Shown here: positions 26,041-33,527 of the stretch, piece after piece | Position numbering within the stretch: the first letter of the stretch is position 1 | Layout of the letters: every line of letters starts with the position of its first letter | Source of the DNA: Hydrogenothermaceae bacterium | GTDB lineage: Bacteria; Aquificota; Aquificia; Aquificales; Hydrogenothermaceae | DNA length: 41,206 nt | NCBI GenBank assembly: GCA_026985705.1 | Contig: JALSPY010000115.1 | Coordinates: 1 to 41,206 of the forward strand | Direction: 5' to 3' | The notes under the pieces: model-generated | The model's input: only the letters and a program-made list of their open reading frames with translations | Databases searched by the model: none | What the model was told of the DNA's origin: nothing | Made by a program: the position numbers and the translations under genes

Positions 26041-26883
26041 ATGATGGCTAAGCAGGAACAAAATACATTAAATCTTTATATACAACACATGGCAGAACAT
26101 TCTTTGTTAACTCCTGAGGAGGAAAAAGAGTTAGCTATAAGGGCTAAAAATGGAGATAAAGAAGCGTTAAAAAAACTTGTTGAAGGAAATTTGAGATTTG
26201 TTATAAATGTTGCTAAAAATTTTACAGGTTGGGGAGTTCCCTTAACTGATTTAATTGCCGCTGGTAATTTGGGACTGATAGAAGCAGCTAAGAGATTTGA
26301 CCCAGACAAAGATGTAAAGTTTATATCTTATGCTGTTTGGTGGATAAGACAGGCTATAATGCAAACAATATTTCAACAAACAGGAGCAGTTAGAATTCCT
26401 GTAAAAGAGTCATTATTTATAAGTAAGGTAAAAGATGCCTATGAGAAGTTAAAAGAAAAATTAAAAAGAGAACCAACTATAGAAGAAATAGCAGAAGAAG
26501 TTGATGCAAGTCCTAGAAAGGTAAAAACTGCATTACAGATAGTTAGGGTTCCACTATCCTTTGACCAACCTATAAATGATGAAGAGGAGGACTTAACTCT
26601 GTTAGATTTAATTTCAAAAAGTGGCACTGAAGATGTAGAAAAGGAAGTTATTGAGGAAGCATTACATAAGGAAATTGATAAATTATTAAATGTTTTAGAT
26701 AAAAGAGAAAGAACAATTATAGAAGAGAGATTTGGTTTAAATGGAAAGGAGCCAAAAACTTTAAACGAGGTTGGAGAAAAGTTAGGTATATCTAGGGAAA
26801 GAGTTAGACAATTAGAGCAGAGGGCTTTAAAAAAACTTAGAACTTTAGCTATGAAAAGACATTTAAAGGATTTTCTCACTTAA
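26041..26883 (+). CDS. Short sigma-70 family factor (RpoD/RpoS-related)
   Basis: Sigma factor of 280 residues: short region 1.2 (NLYIQHMAEHSLLTPEEEKE), region 2 (NLRFVINVAKNF, LIAAGNLGLIEAAKRFDP, FISYAVWWIRQAIMQ), region 3 (REPTIEEIAEEVDAS) and region 4.2 (TLNEVGEKLGISRERVRQLE). Region 1.1 and the long non-conserved insert of primary sigma are missing, so this is probably an alternative group 2 factor, not the housekeeping sigma. Its region 4.2 is close to RpoD, implying TTGACA-like -35 preference. An aggag site precedes tandem ATGs at 26041 and 26044. It stands alone. Confidence 0.88.
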   Translation: MMAKQEQNTLNLYIQHMAEHSLLTPEEEKELAIRAKNGDKEALKKLVEGNLRFVINVAKNFTGWGVPLTDLIAAGNLGLIEAAKRFDPDKDVKFISYAVWWIRQAIMQTIFQQTGAVRIPVKESLFISKVKDAYEKLKEKLKREPTIEEIAEEVDASPRKVKTALQIVRVPLSFDQPINDEEEDLTLLDLISKSGTEDVEKEVIEEALHKEIDKLLNVLDKRERTIIEERFGLNGKEPKTLNEVGEKLGISRERVRQLEQRALKKLRTLAMKRHLKDFLT

Positions 26884-26931
26884 TCCTTTTTTCTTTATTT
26901 TTATGAAAAAATATTTCTAAAAATCTGATTT

Positions 26932-28278
26932 TCAAGGAAAAAGTATATTTATAGCCTCTTTAATATTACTTACTTTAATAACTTCTTTATCATTATTATC
27001 AGTAAATCTAGGAGCAATTATTTTATTTATATTGAATTTTTTACATTCTTTAATTCTTAAATCAGTATAATAAACAGACCTTGTTTCACCAGCCAGTCCC
27101 AACTCCCCAAATACTGCAATATCTGAAGGTATAGGTTTATTGAAATAGGAAGATGCTATAGCCAAAGCTAAAGGCAAATCTACAGCAGGCTCCTTTATAT
27201 AAATTCCACCAACAATATTTATAAAAATATCTTTATCTCCAAGCTTTAATCCTGCCTCTTTTTCAAGTATTGCTGTAATTATAGAAAGTTTATTAATATC
27301 TACTCCTTGTGTTTTTCTCTGAGGTATGCTGTAAAAACTTTTTGAAACTAAAGCTTGTATTTCCACTAGAATAGGTTTGGAGCCTTCTGTATAAGGGAAA
27401 ATTATACTTCCCGCTTTGTTTTGAGGTTTTTCTGATAGGAATAATGATGATGGCTCTTCAACTTCCTTTAATCCATAAGAAGTCATATTAAAGACTGCGA
27501 TTTCCCCAGTAGCACCAAACCTATTTTTTATAATTTTTAAAACTCTGTAAGCTTGCCCTCTCTCTCCTTCAAAGTATACCACTGTATCTACCAAATGTTC
27601 CAAAATTTTAGGTCCCGCTATACTACCTTCCTTTGTAATTTGACCAACTATAACAGTTGGTAAACTTTTCTGTTTAGCTATCTCTGTTAACTTTCCACTC
27701 GTTTCTCTAACTTGAGATACAGAGCCAGCTATACTTTCTAATCTTGGTGAGTATATAGTTTGAATTGAATCAACAATTAAAAATTCCGGTGTTAATTTAT
27801 CTATTGCATTTAAGATTACTTCTAAATTAGTTTCTGATAGTATGTAGAGATTTCCTGAAAGAGCATTTAATCTTTTACCTCTTAAATAAATCTGATTTGT
27901 TGCTTCTTCACCAGATATGTAAATAACTTTTTTTCCTGTCTTAGCTATATTAGAGGCAACTTGAAGAAGTAATGTAGATTTTCCTATTCCCGGCTCACCT
28001 GATAATAGCGTTACTTGACCAGTAATAAATCCCCCTGAAAGTGCCTCATCTAGATTTCTAAAACCTGTGGATAGTCTTTTTAAATTAATATTTTCTTCTA
28101 TTTCTGTGATAGGCTTCGGAATAGCTTCAGTTTCTATATTAAAATTTCCCTTTTTTGAATTTGTTATCTTTTCTTCAACTAATGTATTCCAACTTAAACA
28201 GTTAGGACATTTTCCATACCATCTTGGAAAGGTAGCTCCACAGTTAGAGCATATATATTTAGATTTGCCTTTAGCCAT
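26932..28278 (-). CDS. radA: DNA repair protein RadA (Sms)
   Basis: RecA-like, Lon-like helicase of 448 residues that processes recombination intermediates by branch migration. It has an N-terminal zinc finger (Cys10, Cys13, Cys24, Cys27), Walker A GEPGIGKST at 94-102, the RadA-specific KNRFGATGEIAVF near 250 and a C-terminal Lon-protease-like domain (about 280-448) with GGIYIKEPAVDLPLALAIAS. The start ATG at 28276-28278 lies within the last codons of the upstream IclR gene (8-base overlap), so they are coupled. Confidence 0.96.
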   Translation of the reverse strand: MAKGKSKYICSNCGATFPRWYGKCPNCLSWNTLVEEKITNSKKGNFNIETEAIPKPITEIEENINLKRLSTGFRNLDEALSGGFITGQVTLLSGEPGIGKSTLLLQVASNIAKTGKKVIYISGEEATNQIYLRGKRLNALSGNLYILSETNLEVILNAIDKLTPEFLIVDSIQTIYSPRLESIAGSVSQVRETSGKLTEIAKQKSLPTVIVGQITKEGSIAGPKILEHLVDTVVYFEGERGQAYRVLKIIKNRFGATGEIAVFNMTSYGLKEVEEPSSLFLSEKPQNKAGSIIFPYTEGSKPILVEIQALVSKSFYSIPQRKTQGVDINKLSIITAILEKEAGLKLGDKDIFINIVGGIYIKEPAVDLPLALAIASSYFNKPIPSDIAVFGELGLAGETRSVYYTDLRIKECKKFNINKIIAPRFTDNNDKEVIKVSNIKEAINILFP

Positions 28279-28930
28279 TAAATCCTAAAGATTTAGATAT
28301 TTTCTTGGCAGTGTTTAAAAGCTCAGTTTCAAATTTATAAACATTATTTGGATTAAGTCTGCTTATCGGAGCAACTATTGATAAAGCCGCCGCAGTATTA
28401 CCATCTTTATTTTTTATAACTGTTGCAATTTCTGAAACTTCAGGCTCTGTTTCTTCAAAGTCATACTCTAGTTTGAAACCCTTAGTTTGAGGAGACCTTA
28501 ATACTTTTCCTGAAGCGGTGGTTTCTGCAGAGTATCTTTTTGCAATTCTAGAGCTTACTAAAACAGCCTTTTTACTTTCCTCCATCTGTAAATAAATCAC
28601 TTCATCTCTATGTAATATAGACAGATAAACAGTTTCGCCTGTTTTATTCCTTAACTCTTTCAAAAAAGGTTTTGCTACAAAGAAGAAATCTAGATTGTGA
28701 ATATACGCTTTTTCTAAATACAAAAATTTCATTCCTAGCCGATAATTCTTTTTTTCATCCTGTTCAACCAAACCTTTTAAAGATAGAGTTGTTAATAATC
28801 TAAAAACATTATTTTTATTCAATCCTAAAAGCTGACTTAACTCTGTAACACCAACAGATTTTTTGTCCTTTAATACTTCTATTAAATCTAAAGCTTTCTC
28901 CACAGATTTTTTTGTTCTTTTCTTTTTCAT
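28271..28930 (-). CDS. IclR-family transcriptional regulator with a shortened effector domain
   Basis: Regulator of 219 residues, below the usual 240-270. The winged HTH (about 8-70) is clear: VEKALDLIEVLKDKKSVGVT and NVFRLLTTLSLKGLVEQD. The effector domain begins at about 75 and has GETVYLSILHRDEVIYLQ and the ligand-pocket edge SAETTASGKVL, but after GKVL about 30 residues of the usual helical region are missing before the last strands (GNTAAALSIVAP). The regulated genes and ligand are unknown; it overlaps radA by eight bases. The start has no evident ribosome binding site. Confidence 0.85.
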   Translation of the reverse strand: MKKKRTKKSVEKALDLIEVLKDKKSVGVTELSQLLGLNKNNVFRLLTTLSLKGLVEQDEKKNYRLGMKFLYLEKAYIHNLDFFFVAKPFLKELRNKTGETVYLSILHRDEVIYLQMEESKKAVLVSSRIAKRYSAETTASGKVLRSPQTKGFKLEYDFEETEPEVSEIATVIKNKDGNTAAALSIVAPISRLNPNNVYKFETELLNTAKKISKSLGFNG

Positions 28931-28969
28931 AATTGATTAAGCTAAAAAATAAGATCCTATTTTATAATT

Positions 28970-30217
28970 TTAACATATTACCTTTCCTTTACCAGACCTT
29001 TTAGCTTCATACAACTTTCTATCCGCATTTTCTATCATCTCAAATGTGTTGTCATTACTATCAATATCTTCAACACCACCACTAAACGATACTCTTACAA
29101 TATTATTTAAGCAAGTAATAGATTTTGATCTTACCTTTTTAAGGATTTGATTCAAGAGTTTACAAGCTCTATCCTTTTTTATAAAAGGAAACAGAATCAA
29201 AAACTCTTCACCACCATATCTAAATATAAAATCACTTTCCCTTAAAGATTTTTTTAATTCTTCGCTTAATCTTTTTAAAACACAATCCCCAACTATATGA
29301 CCATATGTATCGTTTATTTTTTTGAAATCATCAATATCAATAATCCCTATTGAAAGAGGTTTATTTGAGATTTTAGCTATCTGAAACTGGGATGGAAGTA
29401 TAATATCTAAAGCTCTCCTATTAAAAACACCAGTTAAAGGGTCAATTTTTGTTTCTTCGGAGTATTTTACAGCTATATTTACTGAAGCTAAAGATATAAA
29501 CTTACTAATCAACTTTATATACTCCATATAGGCTAATGTTAAAATTATAAACTTCCTATGTGATATTGCTGTGTAAATAATAAAAGCTGTATTGACAAGT
29601 CTATTATGAACATCTTTTAATGCTGATAAGTCTTCATTTTTAAAAAACTTTGAAAATTTTTTATTGTTCATATTAAGTAAAGGAACGAAATCTTTGTAAA
29701 ATGTTTGAGAAACCCTTAACTTCTTTATATCTTCACTTACCTTGTTTGCCCAAATTAAATACTCTCTCAATAAATCCTTTAGCTCTATGCTTTTGCCTTT
29801 GACGGTTTTTAGCTCTTTACGGATTAAAACTTTATCAGAATTTACCATAGATATTAAATAACCGTATGCAATCTGGTTTTTTACAAACTCAAAGTAATTC
29901 CAAATAAAATCAAGTAGTTCTATAGAACAAAAATTTAAAGCTGATAAGACTCTCTCTTCTATAGAATCTATAGCATCTATTAATGTATAAAAATGAACAT
30001 AATTGTTGTAACATTCCCTACCTAATTTATAAAAAGTTCTTTTTTTAGATTGATTATCCATTAAAATTCCATTTTTAATAACATCAGAAAATTTATCTAT
30101 ATCAAAATCTTCAGGTAAAAATCCATTTCTTTTTATGTCTAAAAGTGTTTCCTCAGTAGATACTTTTATTATACTCTTGAAGTTTACATTATCCATTTCT
30201 TTTATTATGTTCTCCAT
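28970..30217 (-). CDS. Diguanylate cyclase with an all-helical N-terminal sensor
   Basis: Makes cyclic di-GMP. The C-terminal GGDEF domain (about 255-415) has KIDPLTGVFNRRAL, IIDIDDFKKINDTYGH and the active-site signature GGEEF at 335-339. An inhibitory I-site RESD lies at 326-329, exactly five residues before it, so product inhibition is expected. The N-terminal 250 residues are helical, with no transmembrane segment that I can define, and contain several His/Cys residues (for example CYNNYVHF and SHRK) that could bind metal or haem; the domain family is not recognised. It is divergent from trmD. Confidence 0.9.
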   Translation of the reverse strand: MENIIKEMDNVNFKSIIKVSTEETLLDIKRNGFLPEDFDIDKFSDVIKNGILMDNQSKKRTFYKLGRECYNNYVHFYTLIDAIDSIEERVLSALNFCSIELLDFIWNYFEFVKNQIAYGYLISMVNSDKVLIRKELKTVKGKSIELKDLLREYLIWANKVSEDIKKLRVSQTFYKDFVPLLNMNNKKFSKFFKNEDLSALKDVHNRLVNTAFIIYTAISHRKFIILTLAYMEYIKLISKFISLASVNIAVKYSEETKIDPLTGVFNRRALDIILPSQFQIAKISNKPLSIGIIDIDDFKKINDTYGHIVGDCVLKRLSEELKKSLRESDFIFRYGGEEFLILFPFIKKDRACKLLNQILKKVRSKSITCLNNIVRVSFSGGVEDIDSNDNTFEMIENADRKLYEAKRSGKGKVIC

Positions 30218-30503
30218 TTTATAATCATTTAGTATAAAATCTTAATAATAGTAGAAATTATGTTATTAAGACTTTATAGCAAGTTTAATTTAAAATGAAT
30301 TAAAGATAAAGTGTTAATATTTTTATTTATAAATCTCTGATATAGACATTAAATAGATATAGGTAAATTTAATACTTTATGCAGAATTTTTTATACTCCA
30401 GATGCAATTTTATCTTTTCATACGATAGTTTAATAATAAATAATTTTTGATGATAATTAGTATTATAATCTATAGTTGAAAATAATAAAAATGTTAGGAA
30501 GTT

Positions 30504-31295
30504 ATGAAAAAAATTTTTTTATTTACTATATTTCCACAGTTCTTTGATTGTTTTAAAAACACAGGTATAGTCTCTAGAGCTATAAAAAGAGGAATTGTTA
30601 GCATAGAAACCATAAATATAAGGGATTTTGCTACAGATAAACATAAAACTGTAGATGATGTAGTGTATGGTGGTGGTCCCGGAATGCTTTTAAAACCAGA
30701 ACCTATATTCAGAGCTTACGATTACTTAGTTAGTAAGGGACATAAACCTTATATCTTGATTACAGAGCCTTGGGGAAGGAAGTTTGACCAAGATTTTGCA
30801 AGAGAGCTATCTGAAAAAGATGAAATACTTATTATATGCGGTAGATATGAAGGTATTGATGAGAGAGTTAAGAAAATTGTAAATGAAGAAGTTTCAATTG
30901 GAGATTTTATATTATCCGGTGGAGAACCTGCCGCTTTGGTTATACTTGATGCAGTAATAAGATTAATACCGGGGGTAGTTGGAGATAGAGAAAGTTTAAA
31001 GGTTGATAGTTTTTCGGATGGGCTTTTAGGTTATCCAAATTACACTAGACCAGCTAATTTTAGAGGTTTAGAAGTCCCTTCTATTTTAACCTCAGGAAAT
31101 CATAAACTTATAGAAAGTTGGAGAAGATGGGAAAGTCTAAAAAGGACTTATTACAAAAGAAAAGATTTATTAGAAAAAGTAAATCTATCTGAGGATGATT
31201 TAATGATGTTAAAGGCTATAAAAAAAAATATTAGTTTTGAGGAATTTTTAGAGTTAAAAAAGAAGTGGAAAAAAAATAAAAAGGAAAAAAAATAA
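30504..31295 (+). CDS. trmD: tRNA (guanine37-N1)-methyltransferase
   Basis: Knotted SPOUT enzyme that makes m1G37 to prevent frameshifting. The 263-residue protein has FTIFPQFFDCF, DDVVYGGGPGMLLKPEP, ICGRYEGIDERV, IGDFILSGGEPAALVILD and YPNYTRPANFRG, all canonical for SAM and tRNA binding. The C-terminus has a Lys-rich extension. An agga site precedes the ATG. It is convergent with the ferredoxin gene, with only seven bases between their stops. Confidence 0.97.
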   Translation: MKKIFLFTIFPQFFDCFKNTGIVSRAIKRGIVSIETINIRDFATDKHKTVDDVVYGGGPGMLLKPEPIFRAYDYLVSKGHKPYILITEPWGRKFDQDFARELSEKDEILIICGRYEGIDERVKKIVNEEVSIGDFILSGGEPAALVILDAVIRLIPGVVGDRESLKVDSFSDGLLGYPNYTRPANFRGLEVPSILTSGNHKLIESWRRWESLKRTYYKRKDLLEKVNLSEDDLMMLKAIKKNISFEEFLELKKKWKKNKKEKK

Positions 31296-31302
31296 TTTTT
31301 TA

Positions 31303-31629
31303 TTAGAACATTCCCGGTGGTTTTCCTTTTGAAGTGATTAATCTTTCTACAGGTTCGCCACCTAAAATATGTTTTTCTATTATTTCTGGAACATCTTCAG
31401 GTTTTACATTTCCGTACCAAACTGCATCAGGATAAACAACTACAGTTGGTCCAAACATACATGGTCCCATACATCCTGTTGGTGTTAAAGCCATCTTATC
31501 AAATAAGTTTTTCATCATTAATTCTTCTTGAAACTTTTGAAATACCTGCTCTGAGCCGTTAGCTCCACATGAAGGCATTCCCGGTGGTTTTCTCTGTAAG
31601 CATACAAATACATGTTTAAAATCAGCCAT
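31303..31629 (-). CDS. Thioredoxin-like [2Fe-2S] ferredoxin
   Basis: Dimeric electron carrier of the Aquifex/Clostridium pasteurianum thioredoxin-like class. Starting at ATG 31629 (MADFKHVFVC) it has 108 residues, with ligands Cys10, Cys21, Cys53 and Cys57 in VFVCLQRKPPGMPSCG and PTGCMGPCMFGP. I prefer this ATG to the in-frame TTG 12 bases upstream because GGAGGT lies four bases before it. The partner enzyme is unknown; related domains occur in NADH dehydrogenase NuoE and hydrogenases. Confidence 0.94.
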   Translation of the reverse strand: MADFKHVFVCLQRKPPGMPSCGANGSEQVFQKFQEELMMKNLFDKMALTPTGCMGPCMFGPTVVVYPDAVWYGNVKPEDVPEIIEKHILGGEPVERLITSKGKPPGMF

Positions 31630-31842
31630 TCTTACCTCCAAAAACTGTTTTAAATTTTAAATAGTTAAATCTAATCTTTCTAAATAAAAAATGATTTAAG
31701 TTATAAAGAATTTTGTTATACACAAGTATTAAAAAAGGAGTTAACTTTATAATTAGGAAGGGTTGAAAAATATTAAAAATTTAATATCATTCTTAATATA
31801 AAATATATATATATGATTATCAAATTTGAGAGGTGATAAGCT

Positions 31843-32496
31843 ATGATAAAAGTAAGAGTTAGAAATATAGGAGCTGACAGCTTTACAGGTTCTCCAATAC
31901 TTTTATTGGAAAATATAGAAAACAAAAATCAAATTTTCCCAATATGGATAGGTATACCTGAAGCTGAAGGTATAATTATGCATCAAGCTGGTATAAAAAC
32001 TCCCAGACCTATGACTTATGATTTAATTAAATCAATAATTCAGTCTTTAGGAGCAAGTGTTAAGTATGTAGCTGTAATTGATAAGCAAAATAACATATAT
32101 ATAGCTGAAATAGTTTTAGAGGATAAAGATGGAAATGAAATAAAAGTTGATGCAAGACCAAGTGATGCTATTAATATAGCTTTAAGATTTAATGTTCCAA
32201 TATATCTAGATGAAAATGTTGTCCAAAGTATAAATATCAAGGACATTCAAAAAATAGAAGATGTTAAAAATAATGAAGTTAAAGATACTCAGAAAGTATT
32301 AGATATAGAAGATGAGGAAATAAAGGACGTAAAGGATTTAGAAGAAACTGTTAATAAATTAGAAGCTCAGGTTAAAAGTGTAAATACTAAAAATGATGAT
32401 ATTGATGAAGAGTTGAAAGCATTTAGAGAGTTTCTAGAGAGTGTGAAACCTGAAGACTTTGATATAACTAAAAAAAAGAATAAAAATAATAAATAA
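31843..32496 (+). CDS. Bifunctional nuclease family (DUF151) protein
   Basis: The N-terminal 135 residues form a DUF151/BFN domain: KNQIFPIWIGIPEAEGI, PMTYDLIKSIIQSLGASV and KVDARPSDAINIALRFNVPI. Relatives have reported DNase/RNase activity, but the cellular role is uncertain. The C-terminal about 80 residues are a highly charged, partly repetitive stretch (EEIKDVKDLEETVNKL) likely to form a coiled coil, ending in a common short motif (FREFLESVKPEDF). gaggtgata precedes the ATG. Confidence 0.85.
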   Translation: MIKVRVRNIGADSFTGSPILLLENIENKNQIFPIWIGIPEAEGIIMHQAGIKTPRPMTYDLIKSIIQSLGASVKYVAVIDKQNNIYIAEIVLEDKDGNEIKVDARPSDAINIALRFNVPIYLDENVVQSINIKDIQKIEDVKNNEVKDTQKVLDIEDEEIKDVKDLEETVNKLEAQVKSVNTKNDDIDEELKAFREFLESVKPEDFDITKKKNKNNK

Positions 32497-32510
32497 AATT
32501 TCCTACTTTT

Positions 32511-32945
32511 TTACTTGCAACCTTTTTTATACCCTAACTTACAAGCTTTTTGATATAACTTTTTAGCTTTATTTGGGTCTTTAGAAATACCATATCCATG
32601 CTCATACATATAACCTAACTCATAACAAGCTTGTCCATCACCACTACCACAGAGTTTCTCTTCTCCTGAAGCAGCCTTTTTGTAATAGCTTAGTGCCTTA
32701 TTCATATCTTTTGGAGCTCCGTCTCCATGCTCATAAAGGTATCCTAATCCAAAACAACCTTTACCGTAATTAAACTTTTCACATGATTTTACACCATACT
32801 GATAAGCCTCTTTTTTCTTTCCAGCATTGTATAACTCAAATCCTTTCTTAAAGCATTCCTCCCCTGAATTACAAGCTAAAGTTAAATTGAATAAAGCTCC
32901 AGAAATTACAACAGATGTTATTATCTTTCCTATTTTCTGTTTCAT
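32511..32945 (-). CDS. Exported Sel1-repeat, cysteine-rich protein
   Basis: Secreted 144-residue protein with a signal peptide (about 1-24) and Sel1-type TPR repeats: GCFGLGYLYEHGDGAPKDMN and ACYELGYMYEHGYGISKDPN. Regularly spaced Cys residues at repeat ends resemble the disulfide-stapled Helicobacter cysteine-rich proteins. A Cys follows LTLA but the lipobox is poor, so lipoprotein status is uncertain. Function is likely protein-protein binding in the periplasm; the partner is unknown. A gagga site precedes the ATG. Confidence 0.82.
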   Translation of the reverse strand: MKQKIGKIITSVVISGALFNLTLACNSGEECFKKGFELYNAGKKKEAYQYGVKSCEKFNYGKGCFGLGYLYEHGDGAPKDMNKALSYYKKAASGEEKLCGSGDGQACYELGYMYEHGYGISKDPNKAKKLYQKACKLGYKKGCK

Positions 32946-33062
32946 TTTCTCTTTCCTCTAGCTTCTAACCGTAATTAATGCCAATAATTATAAGAAATAT
33001 TTTTCAAAAAGAAAATTTATATTAAATTTTGTTATTGTGTATTCACTATGATAATTTCCTAT

Positions 33063-33491
33063 TTAATCTTCGTCATCATCATCTATATTTTCTTCATCTA
33101 ATTCCTCTAGATAGGTTTTATAGTCTTCTGCAGTTAACAAATCTTCTATTTCAGATGGGTCCTTTAATTCTAATTCATAAAGCCAACCTGAAGTATATGG
33201 TTCAGAATTTATTAAATCTGGTTCATCATTGAGTTCTTCATTTATATCAGTTATCTTCCCTGTTAGTGGAGAAAATATTTCAACTGTAGCTTTTAAACTT
33301 TCTACAGATATAACTTTATCTCCTGCATCTACAAAATCTCCTTTCTGTGGTAATTCTACATAAACTATTGTTCCTAGTTGGTCTTGTCCATAGTCTGTTA
33401 TGCCTACTACTGCCAAATTTTCTTCAACTTTAACCCATGTATGCTCTTTTGTATAGTATAAATCTTCAGGAATTAAATAATCTTTTTTCAT
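33063..33491 (-). CDS. gcvH: Glycine cleavage H-type lipoyl protein
   Basis: Lipoyl carrier of 142 residues with the lipoylation Lys67 in SVESLKATVEIFSPLTG and the expected hybrid fold: EHTWVKVEENLAVVGITDYG, LPQKGDFVDAG and SGWLYELEL. The C-terminus carries an acidic tail (about 128-142). A ggagga site precedes ATG 33491. No gcvT or gcvP is near. In sulfur-oxidising Aquificales related lipoyl proteins (LbpA) serve the sHdr pathway, but no hdr genes are adjacent, so the role is open between glycine cleavage and sulfur oxidation. Confidence 0.92.
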   Translation of the reverse strand: MKKDYLIPEDLYYTKEHTWVKVEENLAVVGITDYGQDQLGTIVYVELPQKGDFVDAGDKVISVESLKATVEIFSPLTGKITDINEELNDEPDLINSEPYTSGWLYELELKDPSEIEDLLTAEDYKTYLEELDEENIDDDDED

Positions 33492-33527
33492 TCTTATCCT
33501 CCGGATAAAAATAAAATTTTAATAATT

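Noticed and set aside
30464..30469. Exact TATAAT before trmD
   Set aside because: No -35 resemblance at the right distance; in such A+T-rich DNA a lone TATAAT is weak evidence.
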